A DNA stretch of 64,000 nucleotides, from NCBI GenBank assembly GCA_947631845.1, contig CANRMY010000002.1:40055-104054 (forward strand), read 5' to 3'. Shown here piece after piece: positions 43,974 to 53,175 of the stretch. The notes beneath the pieces are model-generated. The model had not been told where the DNA came from. It saw only the letters and a list, made by a program, of their open reading frames with translations, and did not search any database. The position numbers and the translations under genes were made by a program. The first letter of the stretch is position 1; the number at the start of each line of letters is the position of its first letter. Origin of the DNA: an uncultured Oscillospiraceae bacterium (lineage in GTDB: Bacteria; Bacillota; Clostridia; Oscillospirales; Oscillospiraceae).

Positions 43974-44385
43974 CGGCCCCAACCTGAATATGCTGGGCCT
44001 CCGGGAGCCGGACATCTACGGAAAAAACACCTACGCCGACCTTCTCTCTCTCATCGCCGCCGAAGCGGACAGGCTGGGGGTAGCGGTGGAGTTTTACCAG
44101 TCAAACCACGAGGGGGCCCTGGTGGATGCCATCCAGGGGGCCTATGGCCGGGTGGACGGCATCATCATCAACCCCGGCGCCTACACCCACACCAGCGTGG
44201 CCCTGCTGGACGCGGTGAAGGCCGTATCCATCCCCACCGTGGAGGTACACATCTCCGACCCGGATACCAGGGACGAATTCCGGAAAATAAGCTATATCCG
44301 CCAGGCCTGCGTCAAAACCGTCAAGGGCCTGGGCTTTGAGGGGTATTTAGTGGCGCTGCGGTATCTGGCGGAGAGCCTGAAATAA
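43954..44385 (+). CDS. aroQ: 3-dehydroquinate dehydratase, type II
   Basis: 143 aa dodecamer-type enzyme. Motifs NGPNLNMLGLREPDIYG (with the catalytic Tyr near YG), EFYQSNHEG, INPGAYTHTS and EVHISD are conserved. The start is GTG at 43954, preceded by TGGAGTGA, inside the end of aroEK. Last gene of the operon. Confidence 0.96.
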   Translation: MIILVLNGPNLNMLGLREPDIYGKNTYADLLSLIAAEADRLGVAVEFYQSNHEGALVDAIQGAYGRVDGIIINPGAYTHTSVALLDAVKAVSIPTVEVHISDPDTRDEFRKISYIRQACVKTVKGLGFEGYLVALRYLAESLK

Positions 44386-44489
44386 AGCTTTCCGTCCTGA
44401 CATCGCGCATTATACCATTAAAACAAAGCTTTGTCAAGTAATATTTTTAATTAATTCTAACCTTGTATTAATAATATTTACTTTATAGT

Positions 44490-44530
44490 AGAAAAGGACA
44501 GCAGGCTTCGGCCTGCTGTCCTTTTTCTAC
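44490..44530. terminator. Bidirectional terminator
   Basis: AAAAGGACAGCAGGC, TTCG tetraloop, GCCTGCTGTCCTTTTT. It serves the aro operon from the left and the convergent gene at 44536 from the right. The preceding 44400-44488 is very AT-rich and holds no gene. Confidence 0.9.
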
Positions 44531-44535
44531 GTTAT

Positions 44536-45117
44536 TTATCGGAACATGATCGCGCAATTGTCAAACAGCGCGGCCAGCACCGTTTCCGCGGCGTCCTGTC
44601 CCATGGACTGGCGAAGATCGTCGCCCGTCTCGCCATACCGGGTCCACCAGGCGGCGGGGACCCTCGCCCAATCGGGGGAGAACTCCGGGACAGGGCCATC
44701 GGGGAACTGAAGACCGGCGGCGGAGGCCAGGCGGTAGGCCATGGTAACGGCCTCCATCAACGTGATATCCTTTTGCGGGGAGAATTTTCCGTTTCCGGTG
44801 CCGTTGGTGACGCCGTGACGCTCCGCCCAGGCGCACGCATAATAAAGGTCGGTGCCGATGGAAACGTCGTCAAAAATGAGGTAAGTACCCAGCCCGCCGG
44901 GCTCGACGGACTGGCTATCCGAGGCACGGGGGCGTTGGAAGTCCTTCTCCTGCTCCACGGGGATGCCGCCATGCTCAAGATACTCGTGATAGAGGGCTGT
45001 CACAAAATCGCCCCGGGTGAGCGTGTGGTCGTCCGCCGCGGCAGGGAGGACAGAACCGATCAGCAGCAGGGTCAGCGCCAGGAGCAGGGAACACAGACAT
45101 ACGACTTTCTTTTTCAT
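44536..45117 (-). CDS. Exported protein with SLH-like repeats
   Basis: 193 aa. Signal peptide at 1-28 (ends LPAAADD), then TLTRGDFVTALYHEYLEHG, an SLH half-repeat, and FDDVSIGTDLYYACAWAERHGVTNGTGNGKFSPQK... with TLMEAVTMAYRLA, a full SLH-type repeat. The remainder is short and unassigned. The ATG at 45117 has AAGGAGA; 28 further in-frame codons upstream are arginine-rich and lack a signal. Probably wall-associated. Confidence 0.75.
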   Translation of the reverse strand: MKKKVVCLCSLLLALTLLLIGSVLPAAADDHTLTRGDFVTALYHEYLEHGGIPVEQEKDFQRPRASDSQSVEPGGLGTYLIFDDVSIGTDLYYACAWAERHGVTNGTGNGKFSPQKDITLMEAVTMAYRLASAAGLQFPDGPVPEFSPDWARVPAAWWTRYGETGDDLRQSMGQDAAETVLAALFDNCAIMFR

Positions 45118-45188
45118 AACGATCTCTCCTTTTTGGTGGGTTAAGAATGGCGTTAAGGCGCGGGAACTCCGATTCAACGGGCGGTAGA

Positions 45189-45217
45189 TTGATTTCTCCA
45201 ACCCCGAATGGTATAAT
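45189..45217 (+). promoter_or_regulatory. Promoter of the nitrilase-like gene
   Basis: TTGATT, 17 bp, TATAAT, 50 bp before the ATG. Confidence 0.7.
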
Positions 45218-45267
45218 AGCCGACGGGCGGCGTCTCAGACATTCGGAAATTCGGGAGGATACGCGCT

Positions 45268-45981
45268 ATGAGGATCGGACTGGCTTCTTTCCTGTGCAAA
45301 AATAAAGATATTTCTTTTAATCTTTCTCAGATCGAACGGGCCATGCGCCAGGTCCGGGGAAAGGCGGATCTGGTATGCTTTGGCGAGGCGTATTTGCAGG
45401 GCTTTGACTGCCTCTGCTGGGATTATCATACGGATAAGGATATGGCCGTGGAAATCGGCTCGGAACCGATCCGGCGGCTTTGCCAATGGACAAGGGAGTA
45501 CGGCGTCGCGCTGATAACCGGATATATCGAGAGAGAGCGGGACAGCCTGTATTCCTCCTGTATCGCCCTTGAGGACGGCCGCGTTTTGTGCAATTACAGG
45601 CGGATATCCAGAGGCTGGAAGGAATACTGGCGAACCGACGAGCACTATAAGGAGGGCGATTCGATCGAGGCATTTGACTTTCACGGGGCAAAAATCACCC
45701 TGGCCCTCTGCGGAGATCTGTGGGACTATCCGGAGAGGTTCAAAACGGATCACCTGATTGTCTGGCCCGTCAGCGTCAATTTCAGCCCGGAGGAATGGGA
45801 GCGGAACGAGCTGGAGGAGTACGCGAAGCAGGCGGCCTCGGCGGCGGACCGCGTTCTGATGATAAACCCCCTTGACGACAGCCCGACCCACGGGGGCTCC
45901 ACGTATTTCCACGGGGGAAGGGTCGCCGGCAGGCTCGCGTTTGACAGGGAGGACATTCTCATCGTGGAGATCGACCCCTGA
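45268..45981 (+). CDS. Carbon-nitrogen hydrolase (nitrilase superfamily), altered catalytic triad
   Basis: 237 aa, CN-hydrolase fold. The catalytic Glu is E40 (FGEAYLQGFD) and the nucleophile C148 (LALCGDLWD). Where the family has YRK with the catalytic Lys, this protein reads NYRRIS, i.e. R112; K118 in RGWKEY is the nearest Lys. It may therefore be inactive or use another Lys. Single gene with its own promoter; the substrate is unknown. Confidence 0.82.
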   Translation: MRIGLASFLCKNKDISFNLSQIERAMRQVRGKADLVCFGEAYLQGFDCLCWDYHTDKDMAVEIGSEPIRRLCQWTREYGVALITGYIERERDSLYSSCIALEDGRVLCNYRRISRGWKEYWRTDEHYKEGDSIEAFDFHGAKITLALCGDLWDYPERFKTDHLIVWPVSVNFSPEEWERNELEEYAKQAASAADRVLMINPLDDSPTHGGSTYFHGGRVAGRLAFDREDILIVEIDP

Positions 45982-46031
45982 CTGCCCGGACGGTTTTTCA
46001 GGCGGTGGTCCCCCTTCCGCTTCGTTCAAGT

Positions 46032-47015
46032 TCATTCGTCCCCGGCGGTGTCGTCCTCACGGCGTGGGGCGGGGGTTCTTCTGGCCCGGGCGCGGCGGCG
46101 GAGGGTCAGGATCAGGACGGCGATGCCGGCCAGGAAAGCGGCGATGAGCAGGAGGACGGGCAGGTTCACCACCAGCCATTTGAACAGGGCCTTGAAGAAG
46201 TCCCCGATGTTCTCCAGGGTATCCCGGAGGCCGTCGCCGATCTGCTGCCAGTAGGTGCGACGCGCCTCGACCACCTTTGTGTACTCCCGGACCTCGTTGA
46301 CCGTCACGTTGACGGTGCTGTAGTCCACCTGGTTCTGCCAGTTGCGCAGGGTGGATTCCAAAGCCTCCAGCTGGTAGCGCACATCGGACAGGCGGGACTC
46401 GATCTCCAGCATCTCGGAGACGGTCTCGCATTTTTCCAGCATGGTCATCAGCCGCTCCTGCTCCACCCGGTAGGCGTCCAGCCGGGACTGGGTGTCGTAG
46501 TAGCGCTCGGTGATGTTCTCGGTGTAAGTATGGCGGCTGGTGACGTTGCCCACGCCCTCTACGGCGGCGGTCATATCCCGGAAGGCGCCCACAGGCACGC
46601 GGATGACGAACTCGGCGCGGCGGTAAACGGCCCGGTCATAGTAGGTATCCGTAAGGCTCCTGCCGGAGACGCTGGAGGACTCCAGGAACGCGCCGTATTT
46701 GGTCAGCAGAGCCTCCACGCCGGCCACGGCGCCGTCGAAGTCCACCGTCTCCAGGGAGATGTCGGCGGAGTAGATGATCTTCTCGGCAAGACTTGTCTGG
46801 GGCCGCACCGCGTCCTCCACCACGCCGTCCCAGCTCTCCTGATCCCATTGCTCAGTGCTGCCGGGGGCCGCCATATCCCCCGGCGCGCCGCCGGAGACGG
46901 TATTCTTGTCCTCCGACTCGCCGTAGGAGCCGGTGTTCTTCAAGCCTCCGCAGGCGGCCAGCGTCAAAACCAGCGCCAACAGCAAAGCGCAAAGGCCTGC
47001 GGTTCTCTTTTTCAT
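46032..47015 (-). CDS. DUF4349-family lipoprotein
   Basis: 327 aa. Lipoprotein signal ending LAACGG, a low-complexity linker (25-60), the DUF4349 domain (about 75-290) with IIYSADISLET, RAEFVIRVP and a long helical hairpin (RYYDTQSRLDAYRVEQERLM to STLRNWQNQVDYSTV), then a C-terminal membrane helix (about 275-300) and a basic tail. Such proteins are widespread in Firmicutes; their job is unknown. ATG at 47015 with SD GGAGGG. Confidence 0.85.
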   Translation of the reverse strand: MKKRTAGLCALLLALVLTLAACGGLKNTGSYGESEDKNTVSGGAPGDMAAPGSTEQWDQESWDGVVEDAVRPQTSLAEKIIYSADISLETVDFDGAVAGVEALLTKYGAFLESSSVSGRSLTDTYYDRAVYRRAEFVIRVPVGAFRDMTAAVEGVGNVTSRHTYTENITERYYDTQSRLDAYRVEQERLMTMLEKCETVSEMLEIESRLSDVRYQLEALESTLRNWQNQVDYSTVNVTVNEVREYTKVVEARRTYWQQIGDGLRDTLENIGDFFKALFKWLVVNLPVLLLIAAFLAGIAVLILTLRRRARARRTPAPRREDDTAGDE

Positions 47016-47180
47016 AACGATCCCTCCGTTTTTTGACTGATAACACGAAGGACGAAAAACGAAGGCGTATATGACGAAAAGACCGTGCGGTTTTTTTCTA
47101 CGGGCTGTCAATCATCGGTGGACGGGTCGCCCGGGAGGGCGACCTCTACGGCGTTTAAGGGAAGATTACCGGGAATTCGG

Positions 47181-47207
47181 CGGGCCGCCAAGAGAGGCGG
47201 CCCCTAC
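47181..47207. repeat. REP-like palindrome (single unit)
   Basis: CGGGCCGCCAAGAGAGGCGG followed by CCCCTAC, the reverse form of the GTAGGGGCCG family, between the DUF4349 gene and the end of enolase. Confidence 0.7.
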
Positions 47208-47229
47208 AACCGTTGTCGCAACTGCTCCG

Positions 47230-48483
47230 TTACATCCCATAGAGAGCGGCGGGGCCCAGGTCGGCCTCGATCTTCATCAGGCGGTTATACTTGGCCATTC
47301 TGTCTGTGCGGCTGGGCGCTCCCGTCTTGACCAGGGGCGCGTTGACGGCCACGGAGAGATCCGCCAGGGTGGTGTCCTCCGTCTCGCCGGACCGGTGGGA
47401 GATCACCGGCGTCATGCCGGTACTTCTGGCCGTCTCGATGGCGTACAGCGTGTCCGACAGGGTGCCAATCTGGTTCATTTTGATGAGCACCGCGTTCCCC
47501 GCCTTTTCCGCCGCGCCCTTTCGGATTCTGCCGGCGTTCGTCACAAAGAGGTCGTCGCCCACCAGCCGGATTCGTCCTCCCAGCTCCTCCGTCATAGTCT
47601 GCCAGCCCTCCCAGTCCTCCTCACCCAGGCCGTCCTCGATGGAGAAGATAGGATATTTATCGCAGAAGCCGTGCCAGCGGTCGATGAGCTGGCGGGCGGT
47701 AAGCTTCTCCTTTCGCTTGGGCAGGAAATAGCCCTCCCCCGTCTGCCACTCGGAGGCGGCGGCGTCTAAGGCGAACAGGAAATCCCGCCCCGGCTCAAAG
47801 CCGGCGGCCCGCACCCCCTCGGTGAGCACCCGCAGCGCCGCCTCGTCGGATTCCAGCTCCGGCACGTAACCGCCCTCATCCCCCACGCCGGAGGAGCGGA
47901 TCACCTTCCTGAGGGCGTGGAACACCTCGGCGCACCAGCGCACCGCCTCGGAGAAGCGCGCCGCCCCCACCGGGACAAGCATGAACTCCTGAATATCCAC
48001 ATCGTTGCCGGCGTGAGCGCCGCCGTTCAAGACGTTCATCATGGGCACCGGCAGCCGCCGCGCCCCCGCGCCGCCCAGATAGGCCCACAGGGGCAGGCCC
48101 CGGCTTACGGCGGCGGCCCTTGCCACGGCCAGGGAGGCGGCCAGCACCGCGTTGGCCCCCAGGCGGGAGAGATTATCCGTCCCGTCCAGCTTTCGCAGCG
48201 ATATGTCAATCGGCGCCTGCTCCAGGGCGTTCCTCCCCCGGAGGATCTCAGCGATCTCCCCGGAGACGGTCTCCGCCGCGCCCAAAACGCCCTTCCCGCC
48301 GTAGCGCTCCCCGCCGTCCCGGCGCTCGTGTGCCTCATACGTCCCCGTGGACGCGCCCGACGGCACGGCGGCCACGGCGCGGCTGCCGTCCTCTAAGAGG
48401 CACGCCGCCTCCACCGTGGGGTTGCCCCGGGAGTCCAGGATCTCCCGGCCCGTCAGGGATACGATCCCAACAAATTCGTCCAT
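47230..48483 (-). CDS. eno: Enolase
   Basis: Converts 2-phosphoglycerate to PEP. 417 aa, about a dozen shorter than usual. Motifs: REILDSRGNPTVEA, PSGASTG, MNVLNGGAHAGNDVDIQEFM, GDEGGYVP, SIEDGL, IKMNQIGT with the catalytic Lys, and SHRSGETED. SD GGAGG. Lies apart from the pgk-tpiA-gpmI cluster, which is 5 kb away on the same strand. Confidence 0.96.
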   Translation of the reverse strand: MDEFVGIVSLTGREILDSRGNPTVEAACLLEDGSRAVAAVPSGASTGTYEAHERRDGGERYGGKGVLGAAETVSGEIAEILRGRNALEQAPIDISLRKLDGTDNLSRLGANAVLAASLAVARAAAVSRGLPLWAYLGGAGARRLPVPMMNVLNGGAHAGNDVDIQEFMLVPVGAARFSEAVRWCAEVFHALRKVIRSSGVGDEGGYVPELESDEAALRVLTEGVRAAGFEPGRDFLFALDAAASEWQTGEGYFLPKRKEKLTARQLIDRWHGFCDKYPIFSIEDGLGEEDWEGWQTMTEELGGRIRLVGDDLFVTNAGRIRKGAAEKAGNAVLIKMNQIGTLSDTLYAIETARSTGMTPVISHRSGETEDTTLADLSVAVNAPLVKTGAPSRTDRMAKYNRLMKIEADLGPAALYGM

Positions 48484-48564
48484 AGTATGCCTCCTGTCCG
48501 TTGATGGGATCAGTATTCCCCCGGAGGGGCGCGGTATACGGGAGAAGGAAAAAATGGAGGGCCC

Positions 48565-48903
48565 GTAGGGGCCGGACCCGTGTCTCGATTTTCTGAATGT
48601 CTTCCGTTAGACACCGTACGGGCCGGACACCCGGCCGGCCCGTCCCATCATTTGCCACCGGTCTTTCGTTATATGCCGTAGGGGCCGCCTCTCTTGGCGG
48701 CCCGAAAATAAAATAAGCGGCAAAGCCGCAACCTTTTTAATCGACGGCGTGCAAGAAATTCGATGGTGCGTCGGGCCGGCCGGGTGTCCGGCCCGTACGG
48801 GTGCGTTGGACGAAAAACGGGAAATTCGAAAATCTCCACGTATGACGGCGGACCGCCTGGAGAGGCGGCCCGTACGGCGTATAACGAAAGATTTTCGTTA
48901 TAC
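48565..48903. repeat. REP-like palindrome cluster 2 (enolase-lipoprotein gap)
   Basis: The 431 bp gap 48484-48914 holds no gene. Palindromic units: about 48567-48590, 48615-48642, 48676-48704, 48773-48798 and 48852-48877. Linkers are shared with other clusters: 48798-48852 is the inverse of about 58611-58671, and the GCGGCAAAGCCGC hairpin with AACCTTTTT (48717-48737) recurs inverted at about 63804-63824. An inverted repeat GTATAACGAAA/TTTTCGTTATAC (48879-48903) lies next to the lipoprotein stop and may end it. Confidence 0.75.
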
Positions 48904-48914
48904 GGCCCTATATT

Positions 48915-50282
48915 TTATCTGTGCAGGGTGTTTTTGTCCGGCTCCGTCAGGGGCTGTTCGTTGTATTTGGCGTGCAGGAGGGACATGTTGGGGTTCACCC
49001 AGCCGGTGCCGTCCTCGAAGAGGGCGGATTCCAGCACCGCCACATAGCTTCTCAGCTCCCGTTTTTCCGCGAAGATCATGAAGGCGCCCTCCTTGGGGAT
49101 AAGGCCCGCGCCGGGCTCCAGGGGCTCGTAATAGCCCAGCTCCAGGCAGTAGTCATCAAAATCCACCATCACCGGCGCGCCCTCGCTGTTGTAGGCGTAG
49201 AGCCGGAAGGTGAACTCCTCCAGGGTCTTGTCCGACACGTTCCGGGCCCTCAGATTGAGCAGAGGGCCGCCCACCAGGGTCCTGCCCATGGAGTAGCCCA
49301 GGATCCGCACCGGAGGCTCGGCCAGGGCCGCCTCGGCCTGGGCGGCGGCGGTCTCCACCGCGTCAAAATTGTGGATCCTGGCCTTCTCCGCCTCGGAAAG
49401 CTCCTCGTACATGGCCCGGGCGGTCATGATCCTCTCGCCGCTCTCCCCATCCAGGGGACGGCCGGCGATATTTTTATTGATGTAGGCGGTCATCAGGCGC
49501 ACCCGGAGATCCGCAAGGGCGGTTTGGGCCGTCTCCAGCTTCTCCCGGTTCCCCACCAGCTGCCGGGGGCCGTAGGCCAGGCTGTTGAAGGCCTTTCCGG
49601 CTTCGTTGACGGCCTCCACCGCGCCGTCGGGCAACTCGTCCCCGGTGAGATCGAAGGCCGCGGCCTCCTCAATGAGCTTTTCCACCGGGGCCACGTGGGC
49701 CTCATAAAACGCCCGCTCCGCCGCGTCCAGCTCGTCCAGGTTGGACACCAGCTTTCTCTGCTCCTCCGTCAACAGCTCCAGGGCCTTTTTAGCCGTCTCG
49801 ATCCTGTCCCAGGCGGTGTCCAGGGCGGGGTCGATGCCGGCGATCAGCCGCTCCATCTTTTCGGCCAGCAGGGCGTCATAGGCCCCGGCGCTGTCCGCCA
49901 GGAGGCCGCTGTTGGCCACCAGCGTCCGCTGGCCGTCGGTGAGCGCGTCATAAGCCTCCCGGGCCGCCAAAATGGCGGGGCCGGACGTCTCGTCCACCGG
50001 GCCGATCTTCAAAATCAGCGCGTCCACGTCCCCGGCCAGCAGGGCGTCATAGGCCCCGCGCGCCGCACTCAGCACCTCCGCGCCGTCCAGACGCTTCCGT
50101 TCCTTCTCCGTCAAGGCCGCCAGGGCCTCCTCCGCCGCCAGGATATCGCCGCCGCTGTCCCTGGTCACCTGGCCGATGCCGGCGATCAGCGCCTCCACGG
50201 CCTGCGTGGCCGGGCTCTTCCCGCAGGCGCAAAGGCCCAGTCCCAGCGCCAGCGCCAGCAGCGCCGCTATGATTTTTCTCAT
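48915..50282 (-). CDS. Lipoprotein with helical repeats
   Basis: 455 aa. Lipoprotein signal ending LGLCACG. Residues about 28-290 hold four or so repeats of about 60-70 aa built on VEALIAGIG, ILAAREAYDALTDGQRTLV and similar lines, a helical repeat often seen in surface proteins of gut Clostridia. The last 110 residues are beta-rich (PVRILGYSMGRTLVGGPLLNLRARN is where it begins) and may be a binding domain. SD AAGGGG at a proper distance from ATG 50282; 32 upstream in-frame codons are rejected. Function unknown. Confidence 0.78.
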   Translation of the reverse strand: MRKIIAALLALALGLGLCACGKSPATQAVEALIAGIGQVTRDSGGDILAAEEALAALTEKERKRLDGAEVLSAARGAYDALLAGDVDALILKIGPVDETSGPAILAAREAYDALTDGQRTLVANSGLLADSAGAYDALLAEKMERLIAGIDPALDTAWDRIETAKKALELLTEEQRKLVSNLDELDAAERAFYEAHVAPVEKLIEEAAAFDLTGDELPDGAVEAVNEAGKAFNSLAYGPRQLVGNREKLETAQTALADLRVRLMTAYINKNIAGRPLDGESGERIMTARAMYEELSEAEKARIHNFDAVETAAAQAEAALAEPPVRILGYSMGRTLVGGPLLNLRARNVSDKTLEEFTFRLYAYNSEGAPVMVDFDDYCLELGYYEPLEPGAGLIPKEGAFMIFAEKRELRSYVAVLESALFEDGTGWVNPNMSLLHAKYNEQPLTEPDKNTLHR

Positions 50283-50430
50283 CTGTACAACCCCTTTTTG
50301 ACGGATACGGCCAGCCGCGCGGATCCCACGGATATGGTTTTCCAGGGGAATTATAGTCTTTATTACGGAAAATTGCAAGAGAGCGGTGGGATTTTCCCGT
50401 TTTTTGGGGAAAAGAAAAATTTTTCAAAAA

Positions 50431-50502
50431 ACTACTCCTGTAGTGTTGACAAATCCGCACGACTGTGGTAGTATGAGCTTGGGCCCAAACTACAATTGTC
50501 GT
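50431..50502 (+). promoter_or_regulatory. BlaI-type promoter with three operator boxes
   Basis: Promoter TTGACA (50446-50451), 17 bp, TAGTAT (50469-50474). Three 14 bp dyads resemble ACTACANNTGTAGT: ACTACTCCTGTAGT (50431-50444), ACGACTGTGGTAGT (50459-50472) and ACTACAATTGTCGT (50489-50502), placed before the -35, over the spacer/-10, and after the start point. Confidence 0.78.
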
Positions 50503-50537
50503 GCAATGCGAATATTCGTGTAAAGGAGCGTGAGCAG

Positions 50538-50897
50538 ATGGACTGCAAGCTGGTCGATTCGGAGATCCGTGTCATGAACGTCCTCTGGCGGGAGGGGGAG
50601 GTCACCGCCAAGCACATTTCCGACGTGCTCAAGGGAGAGGTGGGCTGGAACATGAACACCACCTACACCCTCATCAAGCGGTGCATCGCCAAGGGGGCCA
50701 TCGAGCGGCGGGAGCCCAACTTCCTCTGCCGCGCCCTGATCCCCCGGGAGGCGGTGCAGGAGGCGGAGACCAACGAGCTGATTGGAAAGCTCTACGACGG
50801 CGTGCCCGCCAAGCTGTTCGCCGCCCTCTTGGGGAAAAAGGCGCTGACGGCGGAGCAGATCGAGAAGCTCCGCGCCCTGGTGGAGGAGTGGGAGTGA
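50538..50897 (+). CDS. BlaI/MecI/CopY-family repressor
   Basis: 119 aa winged-helix repressor (LVDSEIRVMNVLW, VTAKHISDVL, NTTYTLIKRCIAKGAI) with the C-terminal dimerisation helices that BlaR proteases cut or inactivate. SD AAAGGAG. It is followed after 1 bp by an M56 membrane peptidase and should repress both genes through the three upstream boxes. Confidence 0.93.
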   Translation: MDCKLVDSEIRVMNVLWREGEVTAKHISDVLKGEVGWNMNTTYTLIKRCIAKGAIERREPNFLCRALIPREAVQEAETNELIGKLYDGVPAKLFAALLGKKALTAEQIEKLRALVEEWE

Positions 50898-50898
50898 T

Positions 50899-53169
50899 AT
50901 GGAGACGACGCTGTTGAAGATGAGCCTGGGCGGGGCGATTTTGATCGCCCTCATCCTCCTCATTCGGCTTATCGGATTGAACCGGCTCCCCAAGCGGCTT
51001 TTCCCCCTGCTCTGGTGTGTGGCGCTGCTGCGGCTGTTAACGCCGCTGTCGGTGCCCGTCCCGGCGGGTCTGTCCCTTCCGGCCCTGCCCGTGCCGGAGC
51101 GGCCGGCGGTCCTGCCGGCGGACACGTTTGCCCCGGCGGATCCCGTGGACATCCAGGGTGCGGGAACCGTTGACCCCTCCCCCGCGCCGGCGGTACCGGG
51201 GAATACCGCGCCCCAAGACACGGGGCACGGAGCCAAAGGCTTCCCTCTTCTTCCCGCTGTCTGGGCGGCGGTGGGACTGGGGATGGGGCTGTATTTCGTC
51301 CTGTCCCGGGCGCGGTTCCGCCGGGAACTGAGGACGGCGGTGCCGGTGAAAAACGAGTTTGCCCTCCGGTGGCTGGCCGCGCGCTCGCTGCGCCGCCGGG
51401 TGGAGCTGCGGGAGCTCACGGGGCTTCCGTCGCCGCTGACCTACGGGATCGTCAGGCCGGTCATCCTTGTTCCGCGGGGGTTCGACTGGTCGGACCGGGC
51501 CACGGCGGCGTATGTCCTGTACCACGAGACCACCCACATCCGCCGGTTCGACGCGGCGCTGAAGCTCCTGGTGGCGGCGGCGCTGTGCCTGCACTGGTTC
51601 AACCCCCTGGTGTGGGTGATGTATTTTCTCTTTGACCGGGATCTGGAGCTGGCCTGCGACGAGGCCGTCCTGCGGTACTACGGGGCCGGCAGGCGGCGGG
51701 ACTATGCCGAGACCATCATCGGGATGGAGGAGCGGCGGGCTCTGCCCGCGCCCTTCGGGAGCTTTTTCAGCATGAATACCGCGGAGGAAAGGATACGAGC
51801 CATCATGAAATTCAATAAAAATTCCGTCATTGCCCTGGCGCTGGCGGTGATCCTGGCCGTTGCCGGGACGCTCACCGTCTTTGCCACGGCGGGCCAGGAG
51901 GACAAAACGCCTCCCCCGGCCGGCGGCGGGGACACTACGGGACCCAACGGTACCGACGGGACAGACGACACCACCCAGGCCGTCCCCTCCACCGGCGCGG
52001 GCCTGGTGTACACCTTCACCCTGGAGGGTCTGAAGATTGAGGTAACAGGCGTCCGCAAGACCAGGGTCGAGAGCGGCATGGACGACGGCGGGGCGTACTA
52101 CTCCTGCCCGGTCTATATTCTGGAGCCGGGCGCGGCGCTGACCGTCCTGGAGGCGGACATGTTTGAGGACGAGGAGGGCGCGCGCCACGGGAGCTGGGCG
52201 CTGTACACCGCCGCCGGGGAGTACATCCACATCGTTGACGGCATGGAGCCCGTGACGCTGACCCCGGACATCCTGGGCGTGGTGGATCCGGAATCCAGCC
52301 TCTACATGCTGGCCTTCGCCTGGGATGAGGATGAACCCATCGACTCCTCCGCTCTGGGGGATTCAACGTCCGATACCACGGCGCGGCCGTCGCATCGGGC
52401 GGTCTACCGGGACGATGCCCTGGGCGTGGCGCTGGAGTACCCCGCCCAATGGGATGAGCTGGTCACGCTGTCCAGCGACGTGACCTGGGAGGGCTTCCTG
52501 TCGGACCGGATCGATCCGGTGCCCTGCGTCAGGATCGACCTTTGGGAGGATCTTTTCAACGTCCCGCCCACCCAGAACGCAAGCATTGAGATTGTCCGAA
52601 CCGTGGCGTATATCTACCTGCGTCCCGCCGGCGTCTCCGGGCCGGAGCGGGAGTCCGGCAGCTGCGTGATTCTGGAGCGGCTTGAGGGCGGCACCGAGGC
52701 GGTGTGCTACCTGCCCATGACCGCGAAGCTGAGCTACACCGGGGCCGGCTACGAGGCAATCTACAACGCCTTTGACACGGTGGAAAAGGGCATCGCCGGC
52801 GGGGAGCTCCGGACAAGAGTGTTCTCCGAGCCGCTTGAGTTCACCATGGACTGGGGGATCGATCACATCGGGGAGCTCTCCGACCGGGAACTGATCGACT
52901 TCGCCGCCCGGTCCGACGGGGCCTACGCCGAGAGCGCGGGGTCCGAGCTGGCCAGCCGGTTCATCGCCGATCCCTATAGGCTTTTGAACGCCCTGGCAGC
53001 GGAACAGGACGCCAACGTGTACAACGCCGTCTATCTCCTGGCGGGGGATCTTTGGGAGCGCGGCTACGCCCTGGACAGCGTGTCCAAGCCCGCCCTGACA
53101 GCCCAGGAATCCGCCATCCTGGAGGCCATAACGGAACAGTATAACAAGATCGTGGAGAACAATCAATAA
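50899..53169 (+). CDS. M56 (BlaR1-like) membrane metallopeptidase with a non-penicillin-binding sensor
   Basis: 756 aa. Membrane helices at about 10-28, 35-52, 115-135 and 300-320 surround the M56 peptidase domain with H212-ETTH-216 and the later Glu of DLELACDEAVL. Unlike BlaR1, the outer part (about 325-756) is not a penicillin-binding domain: it has a Gly/Thr-rich linker, then beta-rich segments and a stretch HRAVYRDDALGVALEYPAQWDEL like secreted PsbP/lipoprotein-type domains. It would sense some other envelope signal and relieve BlaI repression. Operon mate of the repressor. Confidence 0.86.
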   Translation: METTLLKMSLGGAILIALILLIRLIGLNRLPKRLFPLLWCVALLRLLTPLSVPVPAGLSLPALPVPERPAVLPADTFAPADPVDIQGAGTVDPSPAPAVPGNTAPQDTGHGAKGFPLLPAVWAAVGLGMGLYFVLSRARFRRELRTAVPVKNEFALRWLAARSLRRRVELRELTGLPSPLTYGIVRPVILVPRGFDWSDRATAAYVLYHETTHIRRFDAALKLLVAAALCLHWFNPLVWVMYFLFDRDLELACDEAVLRYYGAGRRRDYAETIIGMEERRALPAPFGSFFSMNTAEERIRAIMKFNKNSVIALALAVILAVAGTLTVFATAGQEDKTPPPAGGGDTTGPNGTDGTDDTTQAVPSTGAGLVYTFTLEGLKIEVTGVRKTRVESGMDDGGAYYSCPVYILEPGAALTVLEADMFEDEEGARHGSWALYTAAGEYIHIVDGMEPVTLTPDILGVVDPESSLYMLAFAWDEDEPIDSSALGDSTSDTTARPSHRAVYRDDALGVALEYPAQWDELVTLSSDVTWEGFLSDRIDPVPCVRIDLWEDLFNVPPTQNASIEIVRTVAYIYLRPAGVSGPERESGSCVILERLEGGTEAVCYLPMTAKLSYTGAGYEAIYNAFDTVEKGIAGGELRTRVFSEPLEFTMDWGIDHIGELSDRELIDFAARSDGAYAESAGSELASRFIADPYRLLNALAAEQDANVYNAVYLLAGDLWERGYALDSVSKPALTAQESAILEAITEQYNKIVENNQ

Positions 53170-53175
53170 GGCGGC

